Positions 51,219-60,300 of a DNA stretch of 64,000 bases are shown piece by piece. The notes under the pieces are model-generated. The model had not been told where the DNA came from, searched no databases, and was given only the letters and a program-made list of their open reading frames with translations. The DNA comes from Palsa-870 sp039935415 (lineage in GTDB: Bacteria > Chloroflexota > Dormibacteria > Dormibacterales > Dormibacteraceae), in contig JBDTKH010000028.1 in NCBI GenBank assembly GCA_039935415.1, forward strand, positions 62,001-126,000. Reading direction: 5' to 3'. A program made the translations under genes and the position numbers. Each line of letters opens with the position of its first letter. Positions within the stretch are counted from its first letter, which is position 1.

Positions 51219-51749
51219 GTGCCCGTCAATCGATTCGAGACATGGCTCGCCGATTCGAACATCGGCGTCGAGGTGAAGGAATTTCCTGCCGGCACGCGCA
51301 CGGCCGTCGATGCGGCGCGCGCCGTCGGCTGCGAGGTCGGACAGATCGTCAAGTCGCTTGTCTTCATCGCGGCGGGCAGGCCGGTCGTGGCTCTGGTCAG
51401 CGGTGCCAACCGCCTGGATGAGAAAAGGTTGGGCGCCGTCGCCGGTGAACCCGTGACGAAAGCCGACGCCGAGACGGCCCGCGCCGCGACCGGGTACTCG
51501 ATCGGCGGCGTGCCGCCGTTCGGGCATGCGACAGAGGTGCCGGTGTTCATGGACCGCGACCTTGCCGGCCACCGCACGGTGTGGGCGGCCGCGGGGCGGC
51601 CGGACTCGGTCTTCGAGATCGCGCCCGAGCGGCTGCGCGAGCTGAGCTCCGCTGTGGTTGCGGATTTGAAGGCAGTGCCAGAGCCGCCACCCCCTCCTGG
51701 CCGCTCACGGGCCGGCCTTTCCTCCCCACAGGGCGGGGAGATCCCTTGA
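51219..51749 (+). CDS. YbaK/EbsC (aminoacyl-tRNA deacylase-like) protein
   Basis: This 176-residue YbaK-fold protein has EVKEFPAGTRTAVDAARAVGCEVGQIVKSLVF (catalytic-type Lys in QIVKSL), VALVSGANRLDEKRLGAV, TGYSIGGVPPFGHATEVPVFMD and WAAAGRPDSVFEI. The family removes wrongly attached amino acids from tRNA, such as Cys or Ala from tRNA-Pro. The last 20 or so residues (PEPPPPPGRSRAGLSSPQG...) are not part of the fold. They are encoded by an intergenic-type palindromic repeat that seems to have run into the gene end. Confidence 0.88.
   Translation: MPVNRFETWLADSNIGVEVKEFPAGTRTAVDAARAVGCEVGQIVKSLVFIAAGRPVVALVSGANRLDEKRLGAVAGEPVTKADAETARAATGYSIGGVPPFGHATEVPVFMDRDLAGHRTVWAAAGRPDSVFEIAPERLRELSSAVVADLKAVPEPPPPPGRSRAGLSSPQGGEIP
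51688..51742. repeat. Dispersed GC-rich palindromic repeat overlapping the YbaK gene end
   Basis: CACCCCCTCCTGGCC, then GGGCCGGCC, then CTCCCCACAGGGCGGGGAG resembles the reverse complement of the element at 5529-5615, which has CACCCCCTCC, GGGCC and a CTCCCC...GGGGAG palindrome. Here it supplies the last codons and the stop of the YbaK gene. Confidence 0.65.
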
Positions 51750-51771
51750 TTGGGCAGCATCCTCGCCTGAC

Positions 51772-52878
51772 GTGATCCCGTTCAAGCACCTCTACGTGCA
51801 CATCCCTTTCTGCAAGCACAAGTGCGGCTACTGCGACTTCAACGCCTATGCGGGGATGGACCGGCTCATGCCCGACTACGTCGACGCGCTGGAGCGCGAG
51901 CTGACCGCGGCCCGCGAGCGCCATCCCTTTGCGGCCCTGGAGACCGTTTACCTCGGGGGCGGCACTCCGAGCCTGCTGCCCGCCGTGCTCGCCACGCGCC
52001 TGCTGCGATTCATCTGCGCGAACTTCGATGTGGGGCCGACCACCGAGATCACGCTCGAAGCCAACCCGGCCAGCACGGACGAGGAGAGGCTCGCGGCGTG
52101 GATGGAAGGCGGGGTGAACCGCCTCAGCCTCGGCGTGCAGGGCTTCGACGGCCGCGCGCTCGCGGTGCTGGAGAGAAAGACCGACGCCGCCCAGGCGACC
52201 CGCGCCTTCGAGCTCGCCCGGTCGATGGGCGTCCGGAACCTGAGCATCGACCTGATCTACGCGGTTCCCTTTCAGAGCCGAGAGTCGTGGCTGGAAACCC
52301 TGCGCCAGGGACTCGCGCTCGGGCCCGACCACGTATCGACGTACTGCCTGACGTTCGAGGAAGGCACTCTGCTGTGGCGGCGCCGCGCCGAGGGCCGGGT
52401 TCCGGAGGTCGATCCCGACCTGCAGTGGGACCAGCTTGACGCCGCCTGTGCCGAGCTTGAGCGCGCGGGGTTTCGCCGCTACGAGGTGTCCAACTGGGCC
52501 AAGCCGGGCTTCGAGTCGCGGCACAACCAGGCCTACTGGGGGTGCCGGCCCGTGTACGGCGCGGGCGCCGGCGCGCACTCGTACGACACCGACGGCAACA
52601 GGGCCTGGCGCTGGTGGAACGTCGCCCGACCGCGCGAGTACATCGCCGCGTGCCCCGAGCCGCGCGCGGATGGGGAGGAGCTTCCGGCCCGTAAGGCTGC
52701 GGCGGAGTCGCTGATGCTCGGCTTGCGCACGGCGGAGGGGATGGTCGCGCCGGCCGGCTTCGACGACGAGCTCACGCGACTCGCGGAGGCGGGACTGGTG
52801 GACCGCGTCGACGGGCGGGTCGTTCCGACCCGGCGCGGCATGGATTTGCACAACCAGATCGCCCTCGCGGTACTGTAG
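51772..52878 (+). CDS. hemW: HemW-type radical SAM protein
   Basis: This 368-residue radical SAM enzyme has the cluster motif C14-x3-C18-x2-C21 (HIPFCKHKCGYCDFN), YLGGGTPSLL, ITLEANPAST, VNRLSLGVQGFD and IDLIYAVPFQ. A C-terminal HemW domain follows (YEVSNWAKPGFESRHNQAYW; GAGAHSY). These match HemW, the haem chaperone formerly annotated HemN-like. True HemN has an extra N-terminal motif that is absent here. It starts with GTG. The CIRCE operator begins at the last bases of its stop region, and hrcA follows, as in Gram-positive heat-shock loci. Confidence 0.92.
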   Translation: MIPFKHLYVHIPFCKHKCGYCDFNAYAGMDRLMPDYVDALERELTAARERHPFAALETVYLGGGTPSLLPAVLATRLLRFICANFDVGPTTEITLEANPASTDEERLAAWMEGGVNRLSLGVQGFDGRALAVLERKTDAAQATRAFELARSMGVRNLSIDLIYAVPFQSRESWLETLRQGLALGPDHVSTYCLTFEEGTLLWRRRAEGRVPEVDPDLQWDQLDAACAELERAGFRRYEVSNWAKPGFESRHNQAYWGCRPVYGAGAGAHSYDTDGNRAWRWWNVARPREYIAACPEPRADGEELPARKAAAESLMLGLRTAEGMVAPAGFDDELTRLAEAGLVDRVDGRVVPTRRGMDLHNQIALAVL

Positions 52879-52905
52879 TTGGCACTCTCCGTGTCGGAGT
52901 GCTGA
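52879..52905 (+). promoter_or_regulatory. CIRCE operator upstream of hrcA
   Basis: TTGGCACTC, a 9-nt spacer (TCCGTGTCG) and GAGTGCTGA match the CIRCE consensus TTAGCACTC-N9-GAGTGCTAA, with the inner half-sites intact. HrcA binds this operator and represses heat-shock genes at normal temperature. Its position directly before hrcA indicates autoregulation of hrcA-grpE-dnaJ. Confidence 0.93.
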
Positions 52906-52963
52906 AAGGCACCGCCTGCGCGCGCACGGATTCAAAGGTGCGCCCTGCGCGCGCCCGGCGGGA

Positions 52964-52972
52964 GAGTGCTGA
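52964..52972 (+). promoter_or_regulatory. Duplicated CIRCE half-site next to the hrcA start
   Basis: GAGTGCTGA is repeated 4 bp before the hrcA ATG. The sequences after each copy are not identical, but the interval contains imperfect direct copies (AAAGG-x5-CCTGCGCGCGC at 52906 and 52935). It may be a weak second HrcA contact or a remnant of a local duplication. GGGAGAG here may also act as the Shine-Dalgarno. Confidence 0.5.
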
Positions 52973-52975
52973 AAC

Positions 52976-53995
52976 ATGATGGAAGACAGGAAGCGGGCAA
53001 TCCTCCGAGCGGTGGTGAACGAGTTCACGACGAGCGCCGTGCCTGTCGGCTCACAGGCGCTGCAGAGCCGCTACTTCGTCAACCTGTCCTCGGCCACCAT
53101 TCGCAGCGAGCTGGCAGAGCTGGCCGACCTCGGCTACCTCGCCCAGCCGCACACTTCAGCAGGCCGCGTCCCGACGGATTCCGGCTACCGCTACTTCGTC
53201 GACTTCCTGATGGACCTCGAGCACATCCCCGACCAGGTCACCTCGTTCATAGACGCAGAGCTCCGGCAGGCGCCCGCCGACGTCCAGGGCATGGTCGAGA
53301 AGGTTGCGATGACTCTGGCCGCGGTGACCCAGAACGCCTCGGTCGCAAGCGCGCCGCAGGGCTCGCAGGCGCGCATCAAGCACGTCGACCTCGTGTCGCT
53401 GGAGCCGACCGAGATTCTCCTCATCCTGCTGCTGGAGGGCAACCTGCTGCGCCAGCAGGTCGTCAAGGTCACCCGCGACGCGACGCAGGCGGAGCTGACC
53501 GCGCTCGCCTTGAAGCTCAACGCCTCGCTTGCGGGCCGCGACAGCGAGGAGGTGCGCCGCGGGTACGACGGCGCGGAGCTCGGCCTCGAGAAGGAGATGC
53601 TCGGCCGCGTGGTGGCGGTGCTGGACATTTACGAGAAGGGGACCGAAAGCCTTGTCGTCCACGACGGGGTACGCAACCTGCTGCGCCAGCCCGAGTTCGC
53701 GGAATCGTCGCGCCTGCAGCAGGTGCTCGAGGTGCTGGAGGAGACGCGCTACCTGACGCTGTTGCTCAGGCAGCTCATCGGCGAGTCCGACCTGCAGATC
53801 GTCATCGGCTCGGAGAACGCGTCGAGCCAGCTGCAGGGATGCGCCGTCGTGCTGACGACGTACGGTCCTTCCAACCGGCTCAAAGGAGTGCTCGGGGTGA
53901 TCGGTCCCACGCGCATGGCTTACAGCCAGACGGTGGCTCGCCTGCAGGCGGTGGCGCGTGGCGCCAGCGAGCGCATGGCCGAGCTTGGGGTTTGA
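52976..53995 (+). CDS. hrcA: Heat-inducible transcription repressor HrcA
   Basis: This 339-residue repressor has an N-terminal winged helix (RKRAILRAVVNEFTTSAVPVGSQAL; LSSATIRSELAELADLGYLAQPHTSAGRVPTDSGYRYFVD) and the HrcA core, ending with LQIVIGSENASSQLQGCAVVLTTYGPSNRLKGVLGVIGPTRMAYSQTVARL, the diagnostic GPxRMxY segment. It represses through CIRCE and depends on chaperones for folding. The ATG at 52976 follows GGGAGAG. grpE begins 31 bp later. Confidence 0.95.
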   Translation: MMEDRKRAILRAVVNEFTTSAVPVGSQALQSRYFVNLSSATIRSELAELADLGYLAQPHTSAGRVPTDSGYRYFVDFLMDLEHIPDQVTSFIDAELRQAPADVQGMVEKVAMTLAAVTQNASVASAPQGSQARIKHVDLVSLEPTEILLILLLEGNLLRQQVVKVTRDATQAELTALALKLNASLAGRDSEEVRRGYDGAELGLEKEMLGRVVAVLDIYEKGTESLVVHDGVRNLLRQPEFAESSRLQQVLEVLEETRYLTLLLRQLIGESDLQIVIGSENASSQLQGCAVVLTTYGPSNRLKGVLGVIGPTRMAYSQTVARLQAVARGASERMAELGV

Positions 53996-54026
53996 TCGAA
54001 CCGTTGCGCGAGGTATCTAGGGTCTG

Positions 54027-54605
54027 ATGACCACACGCAAGATTCCGCACGAGGCGCACGAGCCCGAGCGGCGAAAAGAAACCTACGAGTCGAAAGAGGC
54101 CGCTGCAATCGCGCTGATGGAATCCAAGATCGCCGAGCTGGAATCGGCGCTGGCGGAGGCCAAGGATCGCCGGCTGAGGCTGGCTGCGGACTTCGACAAC
54201 TTCAAGCGGCGCACGCGCCAGGAGCAGCTCGAGACCATCCAGCACGCGTCGGCTGACCTGATCGCGAGGCTGCTGCCAGGGCTCGACGACCTGCACAATG
54301 CCCTCGACCACATTCCCGACGGGATCGACGAGAACTGGGCCAGGGGACTGGAGCTGAGCGTCCGCAAGCTCGACGAGTCGCTGGGCGCCCACGGTCTCGA
54401 GCCGATCGAGGCGGTCGGCGCTACCTTCGACCCCAAGCTGCACGAAGCGATCGGCTACGAGGAGTCCTCGGATCACCCCGAGGACACTGTCACCTCCGAG
54501 CTTCGTCGCGGTTACCGCGTGCACGACCGCGTCCTGCGGCCCGCTCTGGTCAAGGTGGCCCGGCCGCCCGCGCTGCCGGCATCGGACCCCGAACCCGCTC
54601 GCTGA
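54027..54605 (+). CDS. grpE: Nucleotide exchange factor GrpE
   Basis: This 192-residue protein has a long N-terminal coiled coil (ESKEAAAIALMESKIAELESALAEAKDRRLRLAADFDNFKRRTRQE, about 20-72), a helical bundle (ADLIARLLPGLDDLHNALDHIP) and the C-terminal beta domain with GLEPIEAVGATFDPKLHEAIGY and TVTSELRRGYRVHDRVLRPALVKVA. It releases ADP from DnaK. The dnaK gene usually found next is absent; dnaJ starts one base after the stop. Confidence 0.94.
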   Translation: MTTRKIPHEAHEPERRKETYESKEAAAIALMESKIAELESALAEAKDRRLRLAADFDNFKRRTRQEQLETIQHASADLIARLLPGLDDLHNALDHIPDGIDENWARGLELSVRKLDESLGAHGLEPIEAVGATFDPKLHEAIGYEESSDHPEDTVTSELRRGYRVHDRVLRPALVKVARPPALPASDPEPAR

Positions 54606-54606
54606 C

Positions 54607-55725
54607 TTGGCGGTAAAGCGCGACTACTACGAGGTTCTCGGCGTCGGCCGCCAGGCTTCGCTCGAGGACCTGAAACGGGCGTTTCGCAAGATCGCGATGG
54701 ACTCGCATCCCGACCGCAACCCTGACGACGCGGTCGCCGCGGCCCGTTTCAAGGAGGCCAGCGAGGCGTACTCGGTCCTCTCCGATCCCGGCCGCCGGCG
54801 GAGCTACGACATGTTCGGCCACGCCGCCGTCGAGGGCGGCGGCCCGGCCGTCGACTTCTCCGACATGCCGTTTGCGGACATCTTCGACACGTTTTTCGGC
54901 GGGGGGTTCGGCGGGCGCGGGCGGCGCGAGCGATCGAACCGCGGCGAAGACCTCCGCTACGACCTGACCATCACCTTCGAAGAGGCCTTCACCGGGGTGG
55001 AGAAGCAGATCGACGTCGCCCGTCTGCTCACCTGCGACCGGTGCTCCGGCAGCGGCGCGGAACCGGGGTCGGGTGACGAGACGTGTCCCAGCTGCCGCGG
55101 CTCGGGCCAGATCCGCCGCCAGGCGCAGTCCATCTTCGGCGCGGTCGTGACGACGGCGACGTGCCCGACGTGCGGTGGCGCCGGGCGCCTTCTGAAGAAT
55201 CCATGCACTGTGTGCCACGGCCAGGGCCGCCTCCAGAAGGCGGCGCGGCTGGCCGTGAAGATTCCGGCCGGCGTGGACACCGGCTCCCAGATCCGGCTCA
55301 GCGGCGAGGGCGAGGCCGGCGTGCGTGGGGGCCAGCCCGGAGACCTGTACGTCGTGCTGCGCGTGAAGGCGCACGCATATCTCGCCAGGCACGAGAAGGA
55401 CGTCGTCTACGAGCTGCGCGTGAACATGATGCAGGCCGCGCTTGGCGACCGGATCGAGATCCCGACGCTCGAAGGGCAGGTCGAGATCGCCATCCCGGCG
55501 GGCACCCAGCACGGGCAGTCGTTCAGGCTCGCGGGACGCGGCATGCCCGAAGTCCGCGGCGGCCGGCGCGGGGACCAGTACGTGGTGGTCCAGGTGGTCA
55601 TCCCGAAGGACCTCACCGCCGAGCAGAAGGCGCTGCTGCGCAAGGTCGGAGGCCTCACCGGCAAGCCGGAGAAGGTGTCGAAGGGGTTCTTCGAGAAGCT
55701 CCGCGACGCGATTTCACTTGACTAG
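54607..55725 (+). CDS. dnaJ: Molecular chaperone DnaJ
   Basis: This 372-residue Hsp40 has a J domain with the HPD motif (MDSHPDRNPDD), a Gly/Phe-rich segment (FFGGGFGGRGRR), and four zinc-finger repeats CxxCxGxG (CDRCSGSG, CPSCRGSG, CPTCGGAG, CTVCHGQG). The C-terminal substrate-binding domains include IPAGVDTGSQIRLSGEG and TLEGQVEIAIPAGTQHGQSFRLAGRGMP. It is a type I DnaJ. It starts with TTG one base after the grpE stop and is probably coupled. Confidence 0.95.
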   Translation: MAVKRDYYEVLGVGRQASLEDLKRAFRKIAMDSHPDRNPDDAVAAARFKEASEAYSVLSDPGRRRSYDMFGHAAVEGGGPAVDFSDMPFADIFDTFFGGGFGGRGRRERSNRGEDLRYDLTITFEEAFTGVEKQIDVARLLTCDRCSGSGAEPGSGDETCPSCRGSGQIRRQAQSIFGAVVTTATCPTCGGAGRLLKNPCTVCHGQGRLQKAARLAVKIPAGVDTGSQIRLSGEGEAGVRGGQPGDLYVVLRVKAHAYLARHEKDVVYELRVNMMQAALGDRIEIPTLEGQVEIAIPAGTQHGQSFRLAGRGMPEVRGGRRGDQYVVVQVVIPKDLTAEQKALLRKVGGLTGKPEKVSKGFFEKLRDAISLD

Positions 55726-55766
55726 CTGAAATCACATCGGCGCGTCTTAGACTTCCGATCGCGACC

Positions 55767-56630
55767 GTGCGTTTCGATGGAGAGGGAGGATGGTCCCGCG
55801 CCCTGGTGGTGGCGGCGCCCACCGGAGGCGTCCTGCCCTACCACTGGGCGATCAGCGTGGGCGGGTTGCCCGCCGGGATCACGATGACGCCGGACGGGGT
55901 GATCTCCGGCACGCCGAGCGCAAACGGTTACTTCGCGTTCTCGGTCCAGGTGTTCGATGCCGACAGCACCGCCGGCCTGCCGAGGACGATCAGCATCGTG
56001 CCCAGGCTGGCCGCCTCCCTGGTCCCCGCCTGCGCGACGGAATGCACGGTCGAGCTGGGGTGCGTCGCCGTGTGCGGGACGTTCGGGCAGGTGAGCGGCG
56101 GGCTGGCGCCGTTCTCGTACACGCGGACGAGCGGTGCGCTCCCCGCGGGCACAACGCTGAACGGCCTGTCGCTGAACGGCACGTTCGTAGGCTTGCCCGG
56201 CCGGCTGTCGTTCACGGTCCAGGTCACGGATGGGTACGGCGTCACCGCCACGGTCACCCCAACGTTCAACCTACTGACTCATATCTTGCTCGCGAACGGT
56301 AGCTGTCCGAAGGCTCTCCGAACTGGGGGGTGCAGCGCGACCCTTCCTTACAGCGGAGGTACCGGCCGCTCACCAACCCTAGGTGTCGCCTCGGCAAGTG
56401 GAAAGCTCTGCATTGCCGGCGTGGCTCCCATCTGTAACACGACCGCCAGCCCGCCGCCCCGCTTTAGTGCAACGGTAGGCGCTGGGGTGTTAGATATTCT
56501 GGTTCCATCTCCAGCTTCACAAAAATATTTCTCATACACCGGGACTGTGGTCCTGATCCTGACCGATCAGAGTCCCTGTGGGTCGGGGTCGAATTGCTCG
56601 GCGACAGCATCTGTTCAGATCGATATTTAG
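55767..56630 (+). CDS. Ig-like (putative He_PIG) repeat protein, possibly a 5'-truncated gene
   Basis: The 287 residues contain at least two Ig-like repeats of the type GGxLPYxWxIxxGxLPxGxxxxxxGxIxGTPxxxGxFxFxVQVxD (YHWAISVGGLPAGITMTPDGVISGTPSANGYFAFSVQVFD; YTRTSGALPAGTTLNGLSLNGTFVGLPGRLSFTVQVTD). Such repeats occur in large secreted or surface proteins, yet no signal peptide is present and the start is a GTG close to the first repeat. This could be a fragment of a longer gene. The 3' half is clearly less GC-rich than its neighbours and encodes a Cys/Ser-rich end. Function unknown. Confidence 0.6.
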   Translation: MRFDGEGGWSRALVVAAPTGGVLPYHWAISVGGLPAGITMTPDGVISGTPSANGYFAFSVQVFDADSTAGLPRTISIVPRLAASLVPACATECTVELGCVAVCGTFGQVSGGLAPFSYTRTSGALPAGTTLNGLSLNGTFVGLPGRLSFTVQVTDGYGVTATVTPTFNLLTHILLANGSCPKALRTGGCSATLPYSGGTGRSPTLGVASASGKLCIAGVAPICNTTASPPPRFSATVGAGVLDILVPSPASQKYFSYTGTVVLILTDQSPCGSGSNCSATASVQIDI

Positions 56631-56755
56631 CCAAGCGGGAGCCGGTGACTTCCGAGTTCACAGCCAGTTCAAAGGTTCGTGGCATAACTTGGGGGCACAT
56701 TGGGTAGTTATTAAGTTCGACCGTAGCGTCGCCCTGTATATAAGAAAGGAAGAGA

Positions 56756-57040
56756 GTGGCTAAGACAATCGATCTCGAGTTGACCCGGGCCGAGGTGGAG
56801 GTCCTGGAGCTGGAAGCGCGGCTCCGGGTGGTCCCCATGAACGACAACCAGCTGGCCGACGCCCTGAAGACCGCCCTGGCGGCCAAGAAGGAGCGCCTGG
56901 CCAAGCTTCGGACCCTGCACGCCGCCGCGGGCCGCGCCCGCCCGGAAAAGGACGACAATGTCAACCCGCTTCACGCCGGCCGCCGGCCGCCCCTGAAGCG
57001 GACCGTGCCCCAGCGCCCCCAGACCAAGTCGAGCAAGTAA
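56756..57040 (+). CDS. Small charged helical protein, function unknown
   Basis: This 94-residue protein has a helical first half rich in Leu, Glu and Lys (LTRAEVEVLELEARLRVV; NQLADALKTALAAKKERLAKLRTL), likely a coiled coil, and a basic disordered tail (RRPPLKRTVPQRPQTKSSK). The GTG at 56756 is preceded by AAGGAAGAG. TATATA (about 56737-56742) could be the -10 box of a promoter in the unusually AT-rich 125-bp stretch upstream. I do not recognise a family; the basic tail would suit nucleic-acid or membrane contact. Confidence 0.6.
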   Translation: MAKTIDLELTRAEVEVLELEARLRVVPMNDNQLADALKTALAAKKERLAKLRTLHAAAGRARPEKDDNVNPLHAGRRPPLKRTVPQRPQTKSSK

Positions 57041-57100
57041 CCGCCTAGGCTCGGTCCCAGGGCAGAAGCGGGGGGACGGGGCGCAACCCCCACGGGAAGC

Positions 57101-57294
57101 GGGGGCGGCACCACCCCCATCCGGCGCCTGCGCGCCACCCTCCCCGCAGGGCGTGGAGGGGCACACCCAGCGCGGGGGCGGCACCACCCCCACCCGGCGC
57201 CTGCGCGCCACCCTCCCCGCAGGGCGTGGAGGAGCCTACCCGGCGCCTAGCCCCACCCGGCGCATGCGCACCACCCTCCCCGCAGGCGGGGAGG
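57101..57294. repeat. Tandem 73-bp repeat cluster in a 314-bp intergenic region
   Basis: A 59-bp unit at 57101-57159 recurs at 57174-57232 with one difference (T to C), a period of 73 bp. A third, partial and more diverged copy lies at 57251-57294. Each copy contains GGCGCCTGCGCGCC and CCTCCCCGCAGG, the latter related to the palindromes at 5529-5591. Proline- and glycine-rich open frames cross the repeats on both strands but look like by-products of composition. The rest of 57041-57354 shows no gene. Confidence 0.85.
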
Positions 57295-57354
57295 GGCACA
57301 CCCCACGCAGCACACCCAGCGCTTCACCAGCGAAATGCCGGTTCGATCGTTATC

Positions 57355-60300
57355 GTGTTCGAGTTGGCTAACCAACAGAGACCGCCCGGGCTGACGGGAA
57401 CCGACCCGCTTTTGGGCCCCGATTGGGGGGCGCTCGGTTCTCCCCGTCCACTGGCCAGCGGGCGCCTTCCCCTGATCAACGGCTTCGCGGCGGCTGCGAT
57501 CATCGGGGCGGTCGCCTACCGGATCTGGCAGGCGAACCTGCCTTCGACCGCGCTGCAGGAGGAGCTGATCCTGATCGCGGCCGGCGTCGTCTTCGGCGTC
57601 GTCGCGGTGGTCATCCGCGCCTCGCGGCTGGCCTCCAACGTCACCCTCCAGCTCGCCCTGATGGTCGTCGCCGCCATCCTCACCGTGCTGGTCCTCGGGG
57701 TCGCGGGGAGGGGGATCGGCAACGACCTGCCACCCCTGGCTGCCGCCAGCTTCGCGACGATCCTCCTCCACTTCGACCTGGGGCTCCGTTCCCGCCATTT
57801 CGCCTTTGCGTTCACGATCGCGATCCTCGGCCTGGGCGCGCTGTGGGTCTATGCGGTGCTCGCGCTGATGGTCTCGATCTCGGCGGTGGTGATCTGGACC
57901 CTGGTCCTGCTCGGCCTCGGCATGCTGGCCTTCCTCACCAACCGGGTCGTCGAGCGCGACCTCAGCGTGCACGTCGACCGCCAGGCCGCGCTCCTGGACG
58001 CCCTGAGCGAGCTCGGCGAGGGCCTCCTCATCACCGAGGACGGCCGGTTTGTCGCCGGTAACGACGCCCTTGTCCAGCTCACGGGCTACTCGCGCGAGGA
58101 CCTCATGGCGCTGCCGTCCCTGGTCGAGATCGCGGCGCCCGAAGAGCGGTCCGAACTGGCGACCAACCTGGCGAAACGTGTCGCCGGCGAAGACGTCCCG
58201 CATCGCTACAACACGACGATGGTCGCCAAGAACGGCCGGCGCGTCCGGGTCGAGGTCGCGATTCATCCGCTCACGGCCCAACGCCCGACACGGCTGCTGC
58301 TGCTGGTCAACGACGTCAGCGAGCGGCTGCGCGCGGAGCAGGCCGAGCGCGACACCGAGACGCGGTTCCGCACCCTTTTCGAGCAGGCGCAGGCGGGCAT
58401 GGCGTTCGCCGGCCTCGACGGACACATCACCACGGTCAACGAGGCTTTCTGCCAGCTCGTGGGTTACACGGAGGCGGAGCTTCACAACCTGTCGCTGCTC
58501 GACATCACCTACCCGGAGGACGTCGCCGCGATGCAGGAGGCGCTGCGCCGGATGCTCGGCGGCGATGAGGAAGGCGTGCGCATGGAGAAGCGCTACACGC
58601 GCAAGGACGGCGAGCCGGTATGGGTCGACCTGACGGCGCGCCTGTTGCGCGGGCCCGACAACCGCCCGCAGTATTTCCAGACGGTCGCGGTGACCATCCG
58701 CGACCGCAAGCGCAGCGAGGTGCTGCAGGCCGCGCGGTTCGCGGTCACGCAGGCGCTGGTCACGTCGCCAGGCTGGGACAAGGCCGCGCCCGGTGTCCTG
58801 GAGGGCCTGTGCAGGACGCTCGACTGGGAGCTTGGCGAGTACTGGGAGGTGAACCCGGAGCGCGACGCCATGAAGTTCTCCTCGTCGTGGAAGCGGCCCG
58901 GACGCGACACGTCGGGCTACGAGGCGACAGCGGCGCAGGTGACCTACGAGCGCGGAGAGGGCCTGGCGGGCAAAGTGTGGGAAACGGGAGCCCCAGTCGT
59001 AATGCCCGACGTCATGAACGAGGGCTCGCCACGTTCGGTCGCGGCGGTCGCCGCCGGGCTCTACGGGATCGTTGGGTTCCCGGTGCGCAGCGGTCGCCGG
59101 GTCGTCGGCATGATCTCGCTCCACACGTGGGCGCGACGCGAGCTGGACGAAGGACTGCTCGCGGTGATGAACGACGTCGGCTCGCAGATCGGCGAGTTCG
59201 TCGAACGCAAGCGTGCCGAGGTCGCACTGCAGGAGAGCGAGAAGCGCATGCGCTCCGTGCTCGACAACGTGTCGGACGGGCTGGCCACGATCGACCAGAA
59301 CGGCGCCGTCGAGTCGGCGAACCCCGCCGTCGTCAAGCTTTTCGGCTATTCCGAGCAGGAGCTGATCGGCCAGCAGGCGGAGGTCCTCATCGCGACGACG
59401 CATCGCAGCGCCTTCACCAACTACCTCCAGCGCCGGTTGAAGCTCGACATCCCGGTCAGCGGCGCGCACGAGACGATGGGCAAGCGCAAGAACGGCAGCC
59501 TGTTCCCGCTCGAGTTCGTGGTCAGCTCGATGCAGATGGGGAGCCGCCACCTGTTCATCGCGACGCTGCGCGACATCTCAGAACGGAAGGCACACACCGA
59601 TGCGCTCGAGTACCAGGCGCTGCATGACGCGCTGACCGGACTGCCGAACCGCAGCCTGTTCGGCGACCGCCTGCGCCAGGCCTTGCTTGGCGCGCGGCGC
59701 AACCAGAAGATGTTCGGCGTCCTGCTCCTCGACCTCGACCGCTTCAAGGACATCAACGATGCGTTGGGCCACGACCGCGGAGACAGCCTGCTGCAAGAGG
59801 TCACGTCGCGCCTGCGCGGAGTGCTGCGCGCCACCGACACCATCGCGAGGTTGGGCGGTGACGAGTTCGCGGTGCTGACGACCGACGCCAAGCATCCCGA
59901 CGACGTGATCGCCACCGCGAAAAAGGTCCTGGCCTCGCTGGAGGGACCGTTCGCGATCGCGGACCAGATGGTCGAGACCGGCGCGTCGATCGGCATCGCG
60001 ATGTACCCGGTGCACGGAGACGATCCGAGCACTCTGCTGCGCCGAGCCGACGTGGCCATGTACGTCGCCAAGCGTGCCGGCGGTGGTCACGCCGTTTACG
60101 CGCCGGAGCAGGAGGCGCAAACGCTGCGCCGCTCAGGCCTCGCAGGCGAGCTTCGCCGCTCGATACCGCAGGGCGAGCTCGTCCTTCACTACCAGCCTCA
60201 GGTCACGCTCGCGACGGGCGCGATCCGTTCGGTCGAGGCGCTGGTGCGCTGGAACCATCCGCGCGAAGGCCTGATGCCTCCCGACCGGTTCATCCCGATG

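Noticed and set aside
57045..57371. Pro/Gly-rich open frames across the tandem repeats on both strands, and extension of the GGDEF-EAL gene to 57226
   Set aside because: The encoded peptides simply reflect the repeats, there is no family signal, and the membrane-domain protein has a sensible GTG start after the repeats.
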